Below are positions 35,748 through 45,466 of a stretch of DNA of 51,873 nucleotides, piece by piece. The DNA is from Marvania coccoides (taxonomy: Eukaryota; Chlorophyta; Trebouxiophyceae; Chlorellales; Chlorellaceae), in assembly GCA_963854735.1 (NCBI GenBank), contig OY978111.1, positions 48,001-99,873 of the forward strand. The letters run 5' to 3'. The stretch's first letter is position 1; each line of letters opens with the position of its first letter. The notes under the pieces were generated by a model. It did no database searches, was not told the origin of the DNA, and saw nothing but the letters and a program-made list of their open reading frames with translations. The translations under genes were made by a program, and so were the position numbers.

Positions 35748-38165
35748 ATGCAAAAACGAGAAAGTAGAAATTTTCACCAGTTGGAAATCGGGCTCGCCTC
35801 TCCAAAAGAAATCAGATACTGGGGGGAAAGGGTCCTACCGAACGGCGAAAGCGTAGGCGAAGTTACTAGCTGGGAAACTGTCAATTACAAAACATTAAAA
35901 CCAGAGCCAAACGGCTTATTTTGTCAGAAAATTTTTGGTCCAGTGGTTGATTATACTTGTGCTTGTGGAAAAAAAGCAGGGAAATTAACTGTTGCAACCC
36001 AAGGGACTGATACCGCATTTCCTAAACGAAATTTTTGCCCGAAATGTGGGGTAGAACGAACAACTTCTCAAGTTCGTCGAACTAGAATGGGATTTATTCA
36101 TTTAAAGCAACCACTTGCTCATACCCTTTACGCATCCCAGAAACCTTCTCCTTTAGCTTTATGTCTAAATTGGCCCAATCGAAAACTTCAAACTGTTCTT
36201 TATGCAACTGAATTTAGTCATTTATCTCCATCTTTTGAGTATTTTAATAATGAACGATTTAGTCCTTATGCTATTAGCTGGGAACGATCTAATTTCTTAA
36301 TTTCTCCGAAAGAACCGAAAGAAAATGATTCATTAAAAAGCCTCTCACGGATTACACTATCAGAATCTTCGACTAGTTCTATGTTGTTTTTTTTACAACA
36401 AACTCCTGTCAAATTAAGTCCGAAACAGCCAAAACTATTTCGATCATCAACTCAGCAAAAACGTGCTATTTTTCAAACACTATATTCGAAAAAAGCGCTC
36501 CCTTTTTCTACTGGGTTATATGGGGTACGTCACGATATGACGTGGCGTGAAGTTGAGGCTTTTCAATGTTTTTTAATGTATATGTGGGAATACTCAAAAC
36601 AAACCGATGGACTAATTCCCCACTATTCGGTGATGCAGAAGACTAAAAAATCAGATAGATATCGTGCTCTTCACCCTCAATATTTTCCAATACAAACAGG
36701 GGCAGGGGTATTTCAAAAACTTCTTTCTTATTATGATCTTGTAGGTCTTCAAAGACAGATGGCATTAGATATTAAAGAAGTACAAGTAACTATAAGATAT
36801 CTTACTCAACAAATTGATCGTTATGAGTCAGTTGGATGGGAAGAAACCAAAGAATGTAAAAAATACAAGAAACAGCGCAATAAATTTTCCGAGCTTGAAA
36901 AAATGTTCCTCCGTCGATTAAATTATTTTAGGGATTTTTACAAAGCAAAAAGTCGACCGGAATGGATGATTTTAAGTTATTTACCAGTGTTACCACCGGG
37001 ACTTCGGCCCATTACTTCAATTCGTGGGGAATTAGTAATTTCAGATCTCAATAGTTTATATCGTAAAGTGTTAACTCGAAATCGGCGACTTGTAAGCTCC
37101 ACTCGATTTGGTATTTTTGATACTGCTTTAAGCGGAAGTTGGGCATCTTGGTGTTATAATCTCCGTCAAGTTCAAGAAGCTGTAGATAGTTTATTAAAAA
37201 CAGGCAAAGTAGACTCTGGAAAAACTACCAAATCACTCTTAGATGCTTTAAAAGGCAAACGAGGTCGTTTTCGCCAACATCTTTTAGGCAAACGTGTTGA
37301 TTATTCTGGTCGGTCTGTAATTGTAGTTGGCCCAAAATTAAAAATTTATGAGTGCGGTTTACCAAAAAAAATGGCGATCGAATTATTTCAACCATTTTTA
37401 ATCCAACAATTACGAAATAAAGGTATTGCTTTTACAACAACGGGAGCAAAAGCTCTTATTCTTGAACAAAAACCAATTATTTGGACTCTCCTTCGTGAAA
37501 TTTTACAGAGTCATCCAGTATTACTAAATAGAGCACCAACTCTCCATCGTTTAGGAATTCAAGCCTTTCTTCCAAAATTAGTTGATGGAAAAGCTATTTT
37601 ATTACATCCACTTGTATGTCCAGCCTTTAATGCGGATTTCGACGGCGATCAAATGGCAGTCCACATTCCACTTTCACCTGCTGCACGCGCAGAAGCTTTT
37701 AATTTAGTCTTAGCGTCCAATCATTTGTTATCACCCGCATTAGGAAACCCACTACTTTTACCAACCCAAGATATGATTTTGGGCTGTTATTATTTAACAA
37801 TTTCAAAAGAACGACAAGAGAAACGAATTTACTCAAGCTCAAAATCCGTTTTTCTTATCAATAAAGTTGACATTTATTACTTTAATTTTGAACAAGTAAT
37901 TCATGACTATCAAATACATCGACTTGGATTACATACACCAATTTGGGTTATTTGGAATAAAAAAGTTCAAAGTTTACTTCAACCAAACCAACGAAATTCC
38001 CCTTTAGAAGTCAGAGTTTCTCCATCCGGAAAAACTGAATATTTTTATTTCGAAAAATATAAAATTCAGTTTTCTCATTCTGTCACTCAATTTACTTCCC
38101 CGCAGGAGTGTTTTATTCGGACAACTCCCGGAAGAATTCTTTTTTCTCAAAAAACTTTTCAATAA
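35748..38165 (+). CDS. rpoC1: Plastid RNA polymerase beta' subunit
   Basis: N-terminal part of the bacterial beta' chain, holding the catalytic metal site. From the ATG at 35748, eight bases after an AAGAGG element, the product is 805 residues. Zinc ligands Cys71, Cys73, Cys97 and Cys100 lie in CACGKK and FCPKCGVERT. The active site NADFDGDQM has Asp630, Asp632 and Asp634, and GKRVDYSGRSVIVVGPKL and LLNRAPTLHRLGIQAF are intact. An insertion of about 110 residues (roughly 145-260) lies between the zinc domain and the rest. No intron, in contrast to land plants. Confidence 0.98.
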   Translation: MQKRESRNFHQLEIGLASPKEIRYWGERVLPNGESVGEVTSWETVNYKTLKPEPNGLFCQKIFGPVVDYTCACGKKAGKLTVATQGTDTAFPKRNFCPKCGVERTTSQVRRTRMGFIHLKQPLAHTLYASQKPSPLALCLNWPNRKLQTVLYATEFSHLSPSFEYFNNERFSPYAISWERSNFLISPKEPKENDSLKSLSRITLSESSTSSMLFFLQQTPVKLSPKQPKLFRSSTQQKRAIFQTLYSKKALPFSTGLYGVRHDMTWREVEAFQCFLMYMWEYSKQTDGLIPHYSVMQKTKKSDRYRALHPQYFPIQTGAGVFQKLLSYYDLVGLQRQMALDIKEVQVTIRYLTQQIDRYESVGWEETKECKKYKKQRNKFSELEKMFLRRLNYFRDFYKAKSRPEWMILSYLPVLPPGLRPITSIRGELVISDLNSLYRKVLTRNRRLVSSTRFGIFDTALSGSWASWCYNLRQVQEAVDSLLKTGKVDSGKTTKSLLDALKGKRGRFRQHLLGKRVDYSGRSVIVVGPKLKIYECGLPKKMAIELFQPFLIQQLRNKGIAFTTTGAKALILEQKPIIWTLLREILQSHPVLLNRAPTLHRLGIQAFLPKLVDGKAILLHPLVCPAFNADFDGDQMAVHIPLSPAARAEAFNLVLASNHLLSPALGNPLLLPTQDMILGCYYLTISKERQEKRIYSSSKSVFLINKVDIYYFNFEQVIHDYQIHRLGLHTPIWVIWNKKVQSLLQPNQRNSPLEVRVSPSGKTEYFYFEKYKIQFSHSVTQFTSPQECFIRTTPGRILFSQKTFQ

Positions 38166-38260
38166 GATCTTTGATAAGCTGCGCTTTACAGCAGGAATTC
38201 TGATTTCTTGATAGGTACCAGTAAAAAAAAAGAAGTATTATCAACGGAGTTTTTAAAAGT

Positions 38261-41200
38261 ATGAATATCTCGAAATCCAAACACCGGGAAGAGATCTTTT
38301 TTAATGCTTGTTTCGATAAAAATAGTGTAAAAAATCTCGTTTCATGGTATTTAAATACTTATGGTGAAAAAGCGACTCTTAATTTTTTAGAATCGCTAAA
38401 AACATTAGGTTTTCACCAAGCCACACAAGCAGGGGTGTCTTTAGGTCTTGATGATTTACAAATACCTCAGGAAAAACCTAGCTTTATCACAAAAGCACAT
38501 ATAGCTACACACAAAATTGAACAACAAGTTGCTGCAGGGTCCTTAACCAGCGTTGAAAAATCACAATGCTTAATTGATACATGGAACCAAACCAGTGATC
38601 TCCTGCGACAGGCGGCAGTTCAAAATTTTCGAAAGACTAATCTTCTCAATCCCGTATATATGATGGCTTTTTCGGGAGCTCGAGGAAATGTGTCTCAAGT
38701 ACGTCAACTAGTAGGCATGCGAGGATTAATGGCGGATCCACAAGGGGCGATTTTAGAATTTCCAATTCAAAGTAATTTCCGTGAAGGATTAACCGTGACA
38801 GAATATTTAATTTCTTGTTATGGGGCCCGAAAAGGTTTAGTTGATACCGCTTTACGAACCGCAACCTCTGGCTATTTAACAAGACGATTAGTGGATTCGG
38901 CTCAACAAGCTGTGATTTCTATGCGTGATTGTGGAACACTGCGTGCTACTGTTCTTGAAGGAAAAAATTTAGAGAGTCGATTAATAGGTCGTGTTTTAGC
39001 AAACTCATTGGCGGTCATTTGTAATGACCGCAATCATGCGAAGCATGCATTGGAAGCTCAACTTAGTTTTGAAACGAAGCTCGCCTTTGGTCGAAATCAT
39101 CTTATTTCTGCCACAGATGCAAAAATTCTTTCAAAAAATTATACTCAAATAGTCGTTCGATCCCCGTTAACGTGTGAGTCAACAACATCAGTTTGTCAAT
39201 TATGTTATGGATGGAATTTAGCTACGGGAAAACTTGTTCAAATGGGAGAAGCAGTGGGTGTCATTGCTGCTCAATCTATTGGGGAACCAGGAACCCAATT
39301 GACCATGCGAACATTCCATACGGGTGGGGTTGGTGTTTTCGCAAATCAAGCCCTCCAACCAATATTGGCTCCTTATAAAGGAAAACTTATTTTTCATTAT
39401 CCACTTACGGGTCATTTTATTCGAACTCCGTACGGAAAAATCGCCTATATGGTGAAACAGAGTCAAATCCAAGGTGATCGACTCATTTGCACACTTGAAC
39501 CGTTTTCCAAAGTTGATCGTGTATTGACGATTCGTGAGCAAGATCTCACACCTGGAAGTTTGCTTTTTGTTAAGCATGGAGAACATGTAGAGCCAAAACA
39601 TGTACTTTTTCAAATATCCCAGCTTAAATTAACAAAACAAACATTACCAGAATCGAGTCATCCAGTCTATTCCCCTGCGGAAGGACAAATATTTTTGGAA
39701 TCAATGAATTTTTTTATCGAAAAAGAAATTCCAACAACTAAAGAGAAAGAAAAAGTGAAACCTGTTTTTAGTTCAAAAGAATCAGGTATTCAAAGAATGA
39801 AGAAATTAGGCACTTTTTGGGTTTTAGCTGCGTCAAATCAACACGAAATTCATGGTGCTGAAAGCGATTCGTTTTCTTCACGTAGCGAAGCTTCGCAACA
39901 AACTTGTTCGTTTTTAGAAACCGGTGATTTTGTTGCGAAAAATAGCATTTTATTTCAGTATAATTTTTATAGTTCGTCAAGAACGCAACTCCAAAAAATT
40001 CATTCTAAACTTACTTTTGGAGTATATACACTTCAAATTCCAATTGAAACAATTGCTTTTTTTCAAAAGTATTATAGATTTACTTCGGCTAACGGAACAT
40101 TTGTCTATAGGAAACAATCAATAAAAAATGGACTTCTTATTTGGTATCCTGCTCTTCGAGAAAAAAGAAAAGATTCCGCATCTATAAGAAAACTTTTGAT
40201 TTCAAAAGCACTCCAAAATAACGCCATTGATTCCCCAAGTGATACATTGGCGGAGCATGCATCGAATTCGATAGGTGGGCCGCGAAGCGGTACAACGATT
40301 GTGTATAGACACATCCCTTCTCTTTATACACAAGTTTTAAAAACAGTAACACTTCCAGCGAAGAAAAATCAAGATGCTCAGAATGGTCAAGATTCACAGG
40401 AATTATTGCAAATTCAAGGGATGATATTTGGAATTCAGTTGTTTTTTCCAAAGACACAATTTTTTAATAACAAATATTTACAAAAAAACTTCTTACCTTG
40501 TTTTGTATTGAATCAGCATACCCCGGAAACAAATCGGATTTCAAGTGATTTTCTCACTGAAATTTTCCAAAAAGATCCCCAACAAAAGACTTTTGTAAGT
40601 GAACCAACTTCGTTTCTATCAACACAAGGATGGGTTTTCTTTTCTCCTAAAAAATTTACTCAAGAACAGCAAAGCTGTCTAAGTGTACGAAGAGCGCCAG
40701 GGCCTTTCCTTAGACGCCAATTTATACCAACTGGACTAATTTTTGAGACACTTTGTTTTCCAAAACGTTCTATATCTGTAAAACCTCTTTCAAGTGTTTG
40801 TTTTGGGAAACGTAAAAAGTTTCAAACCTGGCCGCAAAAACGTGATTGGTATACTCCAAAAATTGTTGGAGATAGGGATACTACTCTCCCAAAAAAATCT
40901 CTGACATATGAAATCCAAAAGAACGTTTGTCCAATACGAAATGGTGTTATTTGGTACTCTCCTACCCAAAAAAACAATAAAAAAGGTCTTCTTCAAAAAA
41001 CTTTTCAAAACTTTGTTTCGTTAAAAACATTCCTCTTGATTCAATCAGTTGTGGAATCTCGACTTCCAAATCAACAAGAGGTTCAAAAACAAGCAGCTAT
41101 TTTAACTGGCAAATCACTAGTTCAAAATACTCATACAGCCTTATTTTCGAAACAAAAATCAACGAAAATACAATTAAAAGCCAAAATTCACTGGAAACTT

Positions 41201-42433
41201 CAGTTTTCTACTGAATTACAAAATACTTTACGAGGGGCTGCTTTTGAAGAAGCGAAGTGGATTTCTCCTGCTCATTTATGGAAAGCTCGTGCTATCATAA
41301 AAAATATCTATGATCATCCACATAAACACGTCCAATTTCAGAATGTATCAACTACTTATTCCCGTGGAATAAGTGTTTTTCAATATCAATTAGCAACATT
41401 TAAGAACCCTAAAAAATTTAACTTTACACCAGGATACCAAAATTGGATTTCCCCAATTCAACCATTTACTCAAGGTCTTGTTAAAATTCATACTTCTGGC
41501 GAGTTTCTTTTAAAAACTCAAACAACTCGGGGGACTTCTTTGAGTCTTCTTCGAAAAGATGATCTGTTGACGTTAAAAACAGATACATCTCAATTTTCAA
41601 AACTAGGAAGTCTTATTCGTTGGGGTGAAGAAATTGAACCTGGTAAAGCGTGCGAGTATAATGGTCAGGTAGTTAAAAAAACTACGAATACTTTAACATT
41701 GCGGTTAGGAAGTCCCTTCCTAGCACCCTTACGATGTATTCTACACGTATCGCAAAATACATTAGTTCAAAAAAATGACTTATTAATCACACTCAAATCT
41801 CGACAATTACAAACCGAAGATATTGTTCAAGGTATCCCGAAAATTGAACAACTTTTTGAAGCTCGTGAAAGTCTCAGTGGGGAAATTCTCTCAGATACCG
41901 TTCATATTCGATTAAAAAATGCGTATAAACGTGAACTAGAAACCCTTAATCTTACGACTCATTGGTCTATTGCTGTTGAAAAAAGTTTTTTAGAAGCCCA
42001 ACATTTTTTGGTTGAACAAATTCTTGATGCCTATGAAACTCAAGGAGTTAAAATTTCAGAAAAACATGTTGAAGTTATCGTTCGGCAGATGACAAATCGG
42101 GTCAGAATTTTAGATCCTGGTGAAACAGGGCTTCTTGAAGGTGAAGTAGTTCAACATACATGGATCAAGAAATTTAACCAACAGATTCGCGGCATGGGCT
42201 TACGTGAAGCTATGTATGAACCGCTCGTGCTTGGTATTAGTAAAAGCGTTTTACAGTCAGAAAGTTTTTTACTTGCCGCAAGTTTTCAAGAAGTAAGTCG
42301 CGTACTAGTTCGAAGTGCTTTAAGTAAAAAACGAGATTTTTTACACGGATTACATGAAAATGTCATTATTGGTCAAATGATTCCAGCAGGAACCGGTTTA
42401 ATTTCTCAAGGGAGTTCAAAATTTCTTTCGTAA
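38261..42433 (+). CDS. rpoC2: Plastid RNA polymerase beta'' subunit
   Basis: C-terminal part of the bacterial beta' chain. The 1390-residue frame has the trigger-loop region (MMAFSGARGNVSQVRQLVGM, MRGLMADPQG, FREGLTVTEYLISCYGARKG), second zinc site (TCESTTSVCQLCYGWNLATG), GEAVGVIAAQSIGEPGTQLT with MRTFHTGG, and the C-terminal QGIPKIEQLFEARES and SFQEVSRVLVRSALS blocks. The middle (about 440-1080) is a large, poorly conserved region, as in other plastid beta''. Three parts are dispersed-repeat sequence read in frame: about residues 249-265, 540-547 and 662-681. Confidence 0.98.
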   Translation: MNISKSKHREEIFFNACFDKNSVKNLVSWYLNTYGEKATLNFLESLKTLGFHQATQAGVSLGLDDLQIPQEKPSFITKAHIATHKIEQQVAAGSLTSVEKSQCLIDTWNQTSDLLRQAAVQNFRKTNLLNPVYMMAFSGARGNVSQVRQLVGMRGLMADPQGAILEFPIQSNFREGLTVTEYLISCYGARKGLVDTALRTATSGYLTRRLVDSAQQAVISMRDCGTLRATVLEGKNLESRLIGRVLANSLAVICNDRNHAKHALEAQLSFETKLAFGRNHLISATDAKILSKNYTQIVVRSPLTCESTTSVCQLCYGWNLATGKLVQMGEAVGVIAAQSIGEPGTQLTMRTFHTGGVGVFANQALQPILAPYKGKLIFHYPLTGHFIRTPYGKIAYMVKQSQIQGDRLICTLEPFSKVDRVLTIREQDLTPGSLLFVKHGEHVEPKHVLFQISQLKLTKQTLPESSHPVYSPAEGQIFLESMNFFIEKEIPTTKEKEKVKPVFSSKESGIQRMKKLGTFWVLAASNQHEIHGAESDSFSSRSEASQQTCSFLETGDFVAKNSILFQYNFYSSSRTQLQKIHSKLTFGVYTLQIPIETIAFFQKYYRFTSANGTFVYRKQSIKNGLLIWYPALREKRKDSASIRKLLISKALQNNAIDSPSDTLAEHASNSIGGPRSGTTIVYRHIPSLYTQVLKTVTLPAKKNQDAQNGQDSQELLQIQGMIFGIQLFFPKTQFFNNKYLQKNFLPCFVLNQHTPETNRISSDFLTEIFQKDPQQKTFVSEPTSFLSTQGWVFFSPKKFTQEQQSCLSVRRAPGPFLRRQFIPTGLIFETLCFPKRSISVKPLSSVCFGKRKKFQTWPQKRDWYTPKIVGDRDTTLPKKSLTYEIQKNVCPIRNGVIWYSPTQKNNKKGLLQKTFQNFVSLKTFLLIQSVVESRLPNQQEVQKQAAILTGKSLVQNTHTALFSKQKSTKIQLKAKIHWKLQFSTELQNTLRGAAFEEAKWISPAHLWKARAIIKNIYDHPHKHVQFQNVSTTYSRGISVFQYQLATFKNPKKFNFTPGYQNWISPIQPFTQGLVKIHTSGEFLLKTQTTRGTSLSLLRKDDLLTLKTDTSQFSKLGSLIRWGEEIEPGKACEYNGQVVKKTTNTLTLRLGSPFLAPLRCILHVSQNTLVQKNDLLITLKSRQLQTEDIVQGIPKIEQLFEARESLSGEILSDTVHIRLKNAYKRELETLNLTTHWSIAVEKSFLEAQHFLVEQILDAYETQGVKISEKHVEVIVRQMTNRVRILDPGETGLLEGEVVQHTWIKKFNQQIRGMGLREAMYEPLVLGISKSVLQSESFLLAASFQEVSRVLVRSALSKKRDFLHGLHENVIIGQMIPAGTGLISQGSSKFLS
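39006..39054. repeat. Dispersed repeat read in frame inside rpoC2
   Basis: CATTGGCGGTCATTTGTAAT, then GACCGCAATCATGCGAAGCA, then TGCATTGGA. Apart from a 6-base length change in the first hairpin loop it follows the intergenic copy at 49945-49986 almost base for base. It encodes residues 249-265 (SLAVICNDRNHAKHALE), a place where RpoC2 and bacterial beta' are about 16 residues shorter. Confidence 0.85.
40244..40302. repeat. Second in-frame repeat cluster in rpoC2
   Basis: ACATTGGCGGAGCATGCATC, then GAATTCGATAGGTGGGCCGC and GAAGCGGTACAACG. It combines the CATTGGCGG..GCATGCAT module with a GCCGCGAAGCGG-like palindrome. It encodes a stretch (LAEHASNSIGGPRSGTT) in the variable middle region. A third short piece, CACGTAGCGAAGCTTCGCAA, lies at 39879-39898. 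Confidence 0.65.
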
Positions 42434-42576
42434 AAAAAACATTAATAAAATTATTACTCGTCTTTGACCGGCAATGACCGCAATTAATCGAGTCAACGAT
42501 TGCATTGGGCGGCGAAGCCGCCAATCATGCACAGCATCCATTATTTTAGATTTAAGTTAGAAAAAGTCTAAATTAG

Positions 42577-42610
42577 ACTTGGGTGTGAAGTAATTTTTTC
42601 ACACCCAAGT
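42577..42610. terminator. Hairpin between convergent rpoC2 and psaB
   Basis: ACTTGGGTGTGAA (42577-42589) and TTCACACCCAAGT (42598-42610) form a perfect 13-bp stem with an 8-base loop, about 145 bases after the rpoC2 stop. It is the likely 3' end of the rpoB-C1-C2 mRNA. The T-run in its loop is on the plus strand. Confidence 0.7.
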
Positions 42611-42686
42611 AAATTAGGTAATAAGTTATTATATTTTGATTTTTAGTTCTTCGGTAAAGTATTTTGAAGAAGTACTTTATTATGTC

Positions 42687-42715
42687 CCTCTTTCTCCGGT
42701 TTGAGGAGAAAGAGG
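42687..42715 (-). terminator. 3' hairpin after psaB
   Basis: CCTCTTTCTCC (42687-42697) and GGAGAAAGAGG (42705-42715) form a perfect 11-bp stem with a 7-base loop, about 100 bases past the psaB stop on the minus strand. Together with the element at 42577-42610 it separates two converging transcription units. Another small stem (TAAAGTA/TACTTTA) lies between them. Confidence 0.7.
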
Positions 42716-42816
42716 TAGAATTCAACGCGAAAAAAAATCAAGGCTAGCAAAGCTGTCGCTTGCGGTTTTACCGCCAAGGTAAACCCGGTTTTTATGTATC
42801 GAAATGACGCATTAGA

Positions 42817-45021
42817 TTAACCGAATTTGCCTGAAGTTGAAGCAATTAAAAATGCTGCATACGTGAGAACATAACCAGCTGAGAAATGAGCAAGACCTAC
42901 TAAACGAGCTTGTACAATAGAAAGAGCAACTGGTTTGTCTTTCCAACGTACAAGATTTGCTAATGGTGTACGCTCATGCGCCCATGCTAGTGTTTCAATA
43001 AGCTCTTGCCAGTATCCACGCCATGAAATAAGGAACATGAATCCTGTGGCATAGATTAAATGGCCAAAAAGGAACATCCAAGCCCAAACAGAAAGACTAT
43101 TCATCCCAAACGGATTATATCCATTAATTAATTGACTTGAATTCAACCATAAATAGTCACGTAACCATCCCATAATGTATGTTGAAGATTCGTTGAACTG
43201 ATTTACATTGCCTTGCCAAATACCAAGGTGTTTCCAGTGGAAATAGAATGTAACCCAACCAATTGTGTTTAACATCCAAAATACAGCTAGATAGAATGCA
43301 TCCCAAGCAGAAATATCACAAGTACCGCCACGGCCTGGTCCATCACATGGGAAACTATAGCCAAAATCTTTTTTATCAGGCATAAGTTTTGAACCACGTG
43401 CATCTAAAGCACCTTTTACAAGAATAAGTGTTGTAGTATGTAAACCAAGTGCAATTGCATGATGAACTAAGAAATCGCCAGGGCCAATTGTTAAGAACAA
43501 CGAATTACTGTCATTATTAATCGCTTGAAGCCAACCCGGTAACCAAATATTTTGTCCAGCAACACTTGCTGCACTTCCTGATGCAGAAAGTAAATAATCG
43601 AAACCATATACAGTTTTTCCATGCGAAGCTTGGATCCATTGCGCAAAAACAGGCTCAATAAGAATTTGTTTTTCCGGTGTTCCAAATGCTTGCATAACAT
43701 CATTATGTACGTAAAGACCTAATGTATGGAATCCTAAAAACAAACTTACCCAGCTTAAATGTGAAATAATCGCTTCTTTATGTTCCAGCATTCGGGCTAA
43801 AACATTTCCACGGTTTGTTTCTGGATCATAGTCACGAACAAAGAAAATAGCACCGTGAGCAAAAGCTCCACACATGATAAAACCGGCAATATATTGGTGA
43901 TGAGTATATAAAGCCGCTTGTGTTGTAAAATCTTGTGCTAAGAACGCATAAGGAGGCAGCGAGTAGATATGCTGAGCAACCATTGAACAAATTGTTCCGA
44001 TGCTTGCTAATGCTAAACCTAATTGGAAATGAAGTGAATTATTTACTGTATCGAATAATCCTTTATGACCAGAACCTAAACCGCCAGCAGGGGGTGTGTG
44101 TGAGTCTAAAATTTCACGCATACTATGCCCAATACCAAAAATAGTACGGTATTGATGACCTGCTAGAATGAAAATAACAGCAATCGCTAGATGGTGATGA
44201 GCCATATCAGTTAACCAGAGACTTTGTGTCTGTGGATGAAAACCGCCTAAGAACGTTAAAATTGCTGTTCCAGAACCTTCACCTGTGCTAAATAAATGCG
44301 TTGCAGTATCAGGATTTTCTGCATAAACAGCCCAATTTCCTGTGAAAAAAGGAACAAGTCCTGCTGGATGTGGAAGCACTGTTAAGAAGTTATCCCAACG
44401 AACATGTTGACCACGTGATTCTGGAATAGCAACATGAATTAAATGACCAGCCCAAGCGAGTGAACTTACACCGAATAATCCACCTAAATGATGATTTAAA
44501 CGTGATTCAGCATTTTTAAACCATGACAGTGCTGGTTGAAATGCTGGTTGTAAGTGTAACCAACCTGCAAATAGGAAAATTGCTGCAAGTAGAATTAAAA
44601 AGATTGATCCGATATAGAGATCTTGATTTGTGCGCATCCCAATTGTATACCACCATTGGTATACGCCAGAAGTTGCAATATTTACGGGACCAGAAGCACC
44701 GCCGCGTGTAAACGCTTCAACTGCAGGTTGTCCGAAATGTGGATCCCAAATTGCGTGAGCAATTGGACGAACATGGAGAGGATCTTGACCCCATTGTTCA
44801 AAATTGCCTTGCCATGCTACGTGGAAAAGATTTCCAGAGGTCCAAAGAAAAATAATTGCTAGTTGCCCAAAATGAGACGCAAAAATTTTCTGATAAAGTG
44901 TTTCTTCAGTCATGCCATCATGACTTTCGAAGTCATGTGCTGTTGCGATACCAAACCAAATTCGACGTGTGGTTGGATCTTGAGCTAAGGCCTGGCTAAA
45001 TTTTGGAAATTTTGTTGCCAT
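42817..45021 (-). CDS. psaB: Photosystem I P700 apoprotein A2
   Basis: One of the two reaction-centre proteins of photosystem I, binding P700 and half the FX cluster. The 734-residue product has the standard length, eleven membrane helices and many chlorophyll-binding His. The FX-binding loop [20 protein letters not shown] with both Cys is intact. It starts [20 protein letters not shown] after an AAGGAGA ribosome-binding site and ends [13 protein letters not shown]. It lies 445 bases downstream of psaA on the same strand and is uninterrupted. Confidence 0.99.
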   Translation of the reverse strand: MATKFPKFSQALAQDPTTRRIWFGIATAHDFESHDGMTEETLYQKIFASHFGQLAIIFLWTSGNLFHVAWQGNFEQWGQDPLHVRPIAHAIWDPHFGQPAVEAFTRGGASGPVNIATSGVYQWWYTIGMRTNQDLYIGSIFLILLAAIFLFAGWLHLQPAFQPALSWFKNAESRLNHHLGGLFGVSSLAWAGHLIHVAIPESRGQHVRWDNFLTVLPHPAGLVPFFTGNWAVYAENPDTATHLFSTGEGSGTAILTFLGGFHPQTQSLWLTDMAHHHLAIAVIFILAGHQYRTIFGIGHSMREILDSHTPPAGGLGSGHKGLFDTVNNSLHFQLGLALASIGTICSMVAQHIYSLPPYAFLAQDFTTQAALYTHHQYIAGFIMCGAFAHGAIFFVRDYDPETNRGNVLARMLEHKEAIISHLSWVSLFLGFHTLGLYVHNDVMQAFGTPEKQILIEPVFAQWIQASHGKTVYGFDYLLSASGSAASVAGQNIWLPGWLQAINNDSNSLFLTIGPGDFLVHHAIALGLHTTTLILVKGALDARGSKLMPDKKDFGYSFPCDGPGRGGTCDISAWDAFYLAVFWMLNTIGWVTFYFHWKHLGIWQGNVNQFNESSTYIMGWLRDYLWLNSSQLINGYNPFGMNSLSVWAWMFLFGHLIYATGFMFLISWRGYWQELIETLAWAHERTPLANLVRWKDKPVALSIVQARLVGLAHFSAGYVLTYAAFLIASTSGKFG

Positions 45022-45466
45022 TGTTAAGTCTCCTTTATTGACATAAAGAATTTGTACTTGCTTCTTTAAAAGAAGAAGATATCTCCTGTATCGACAGGAT
45101 CAAAAAAGCGCGTTCGGTTTTCTTAATTTTCTTTTGAAGATTTTATCTTTCTTCTCCGAAGCAAAGCTTCGTACACTTTCCCAACAAAATTATAAGAAAA
45201 TAAGAAAGATTATATCTGAAGAATAAAACTAAGGGCAGAGGAATGCTCTGATGAACGTTACTTCAAAGCAAACGGAGTGTTGTCTTTTCAGTTGTACGTT
45301 GTGCCGCTTCTTCGTGTCTCTTTACAAACAAAGAGACGCAATAGCGCTAGGGATTGAATTTCGTTGGATCGCTTTATGTATATTTTCTACGCAAGCGACG
45401 TACGAATTTTGATTTCAAATCACAAGCTTAGCGGCAGTGACATTAAAGTATATTTGCTAGGGGTTT
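45022..45466. other. Long psaA-psaB spacer
   Basis: 445 bases, far longer than the few dozen usual between psaA and psaB. It holds a CTTCTCCGAAGCAAAGCTTC repeat (about 45151), a GTGTCTCTTT/AAAGAGACGC hairpin (45314-45339) and GCAATAGCGCTAG. The hairpin lies about 130 bases after psaA and could be its 3' end, so psaA and psaB may have separate transcripts. An AAGGAGA site precedes psaB. Confidence 0.65.

Larger units (their letters stand above)
42434..42816. other. Spacer between convergent rpoC2 and psaB
   Basis: 383 bases, no gene. The left end is a repeat run: GTCTTTGACCGGCAATGACC, then GCAATTAATCGAGTCAACGA, then a GGCGGCGAAGCCGCC palindrome (42507-42521). Two strong hairpins follow. The right end holds AAGGCTAGCAAAGCTGTCGC and TTGCGGTTTTACCGCCAAGG repeats (about 42740-42779). 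Confidence 0.75.

Noticed and set aside
35457..35777. Minus-strand open frame of 106 codons between rpoB and rpoC1
   Set aside because: Overlaps the start of rpoC1 and the rpoB stop; the composition looks like a shadow of spacer DNA.
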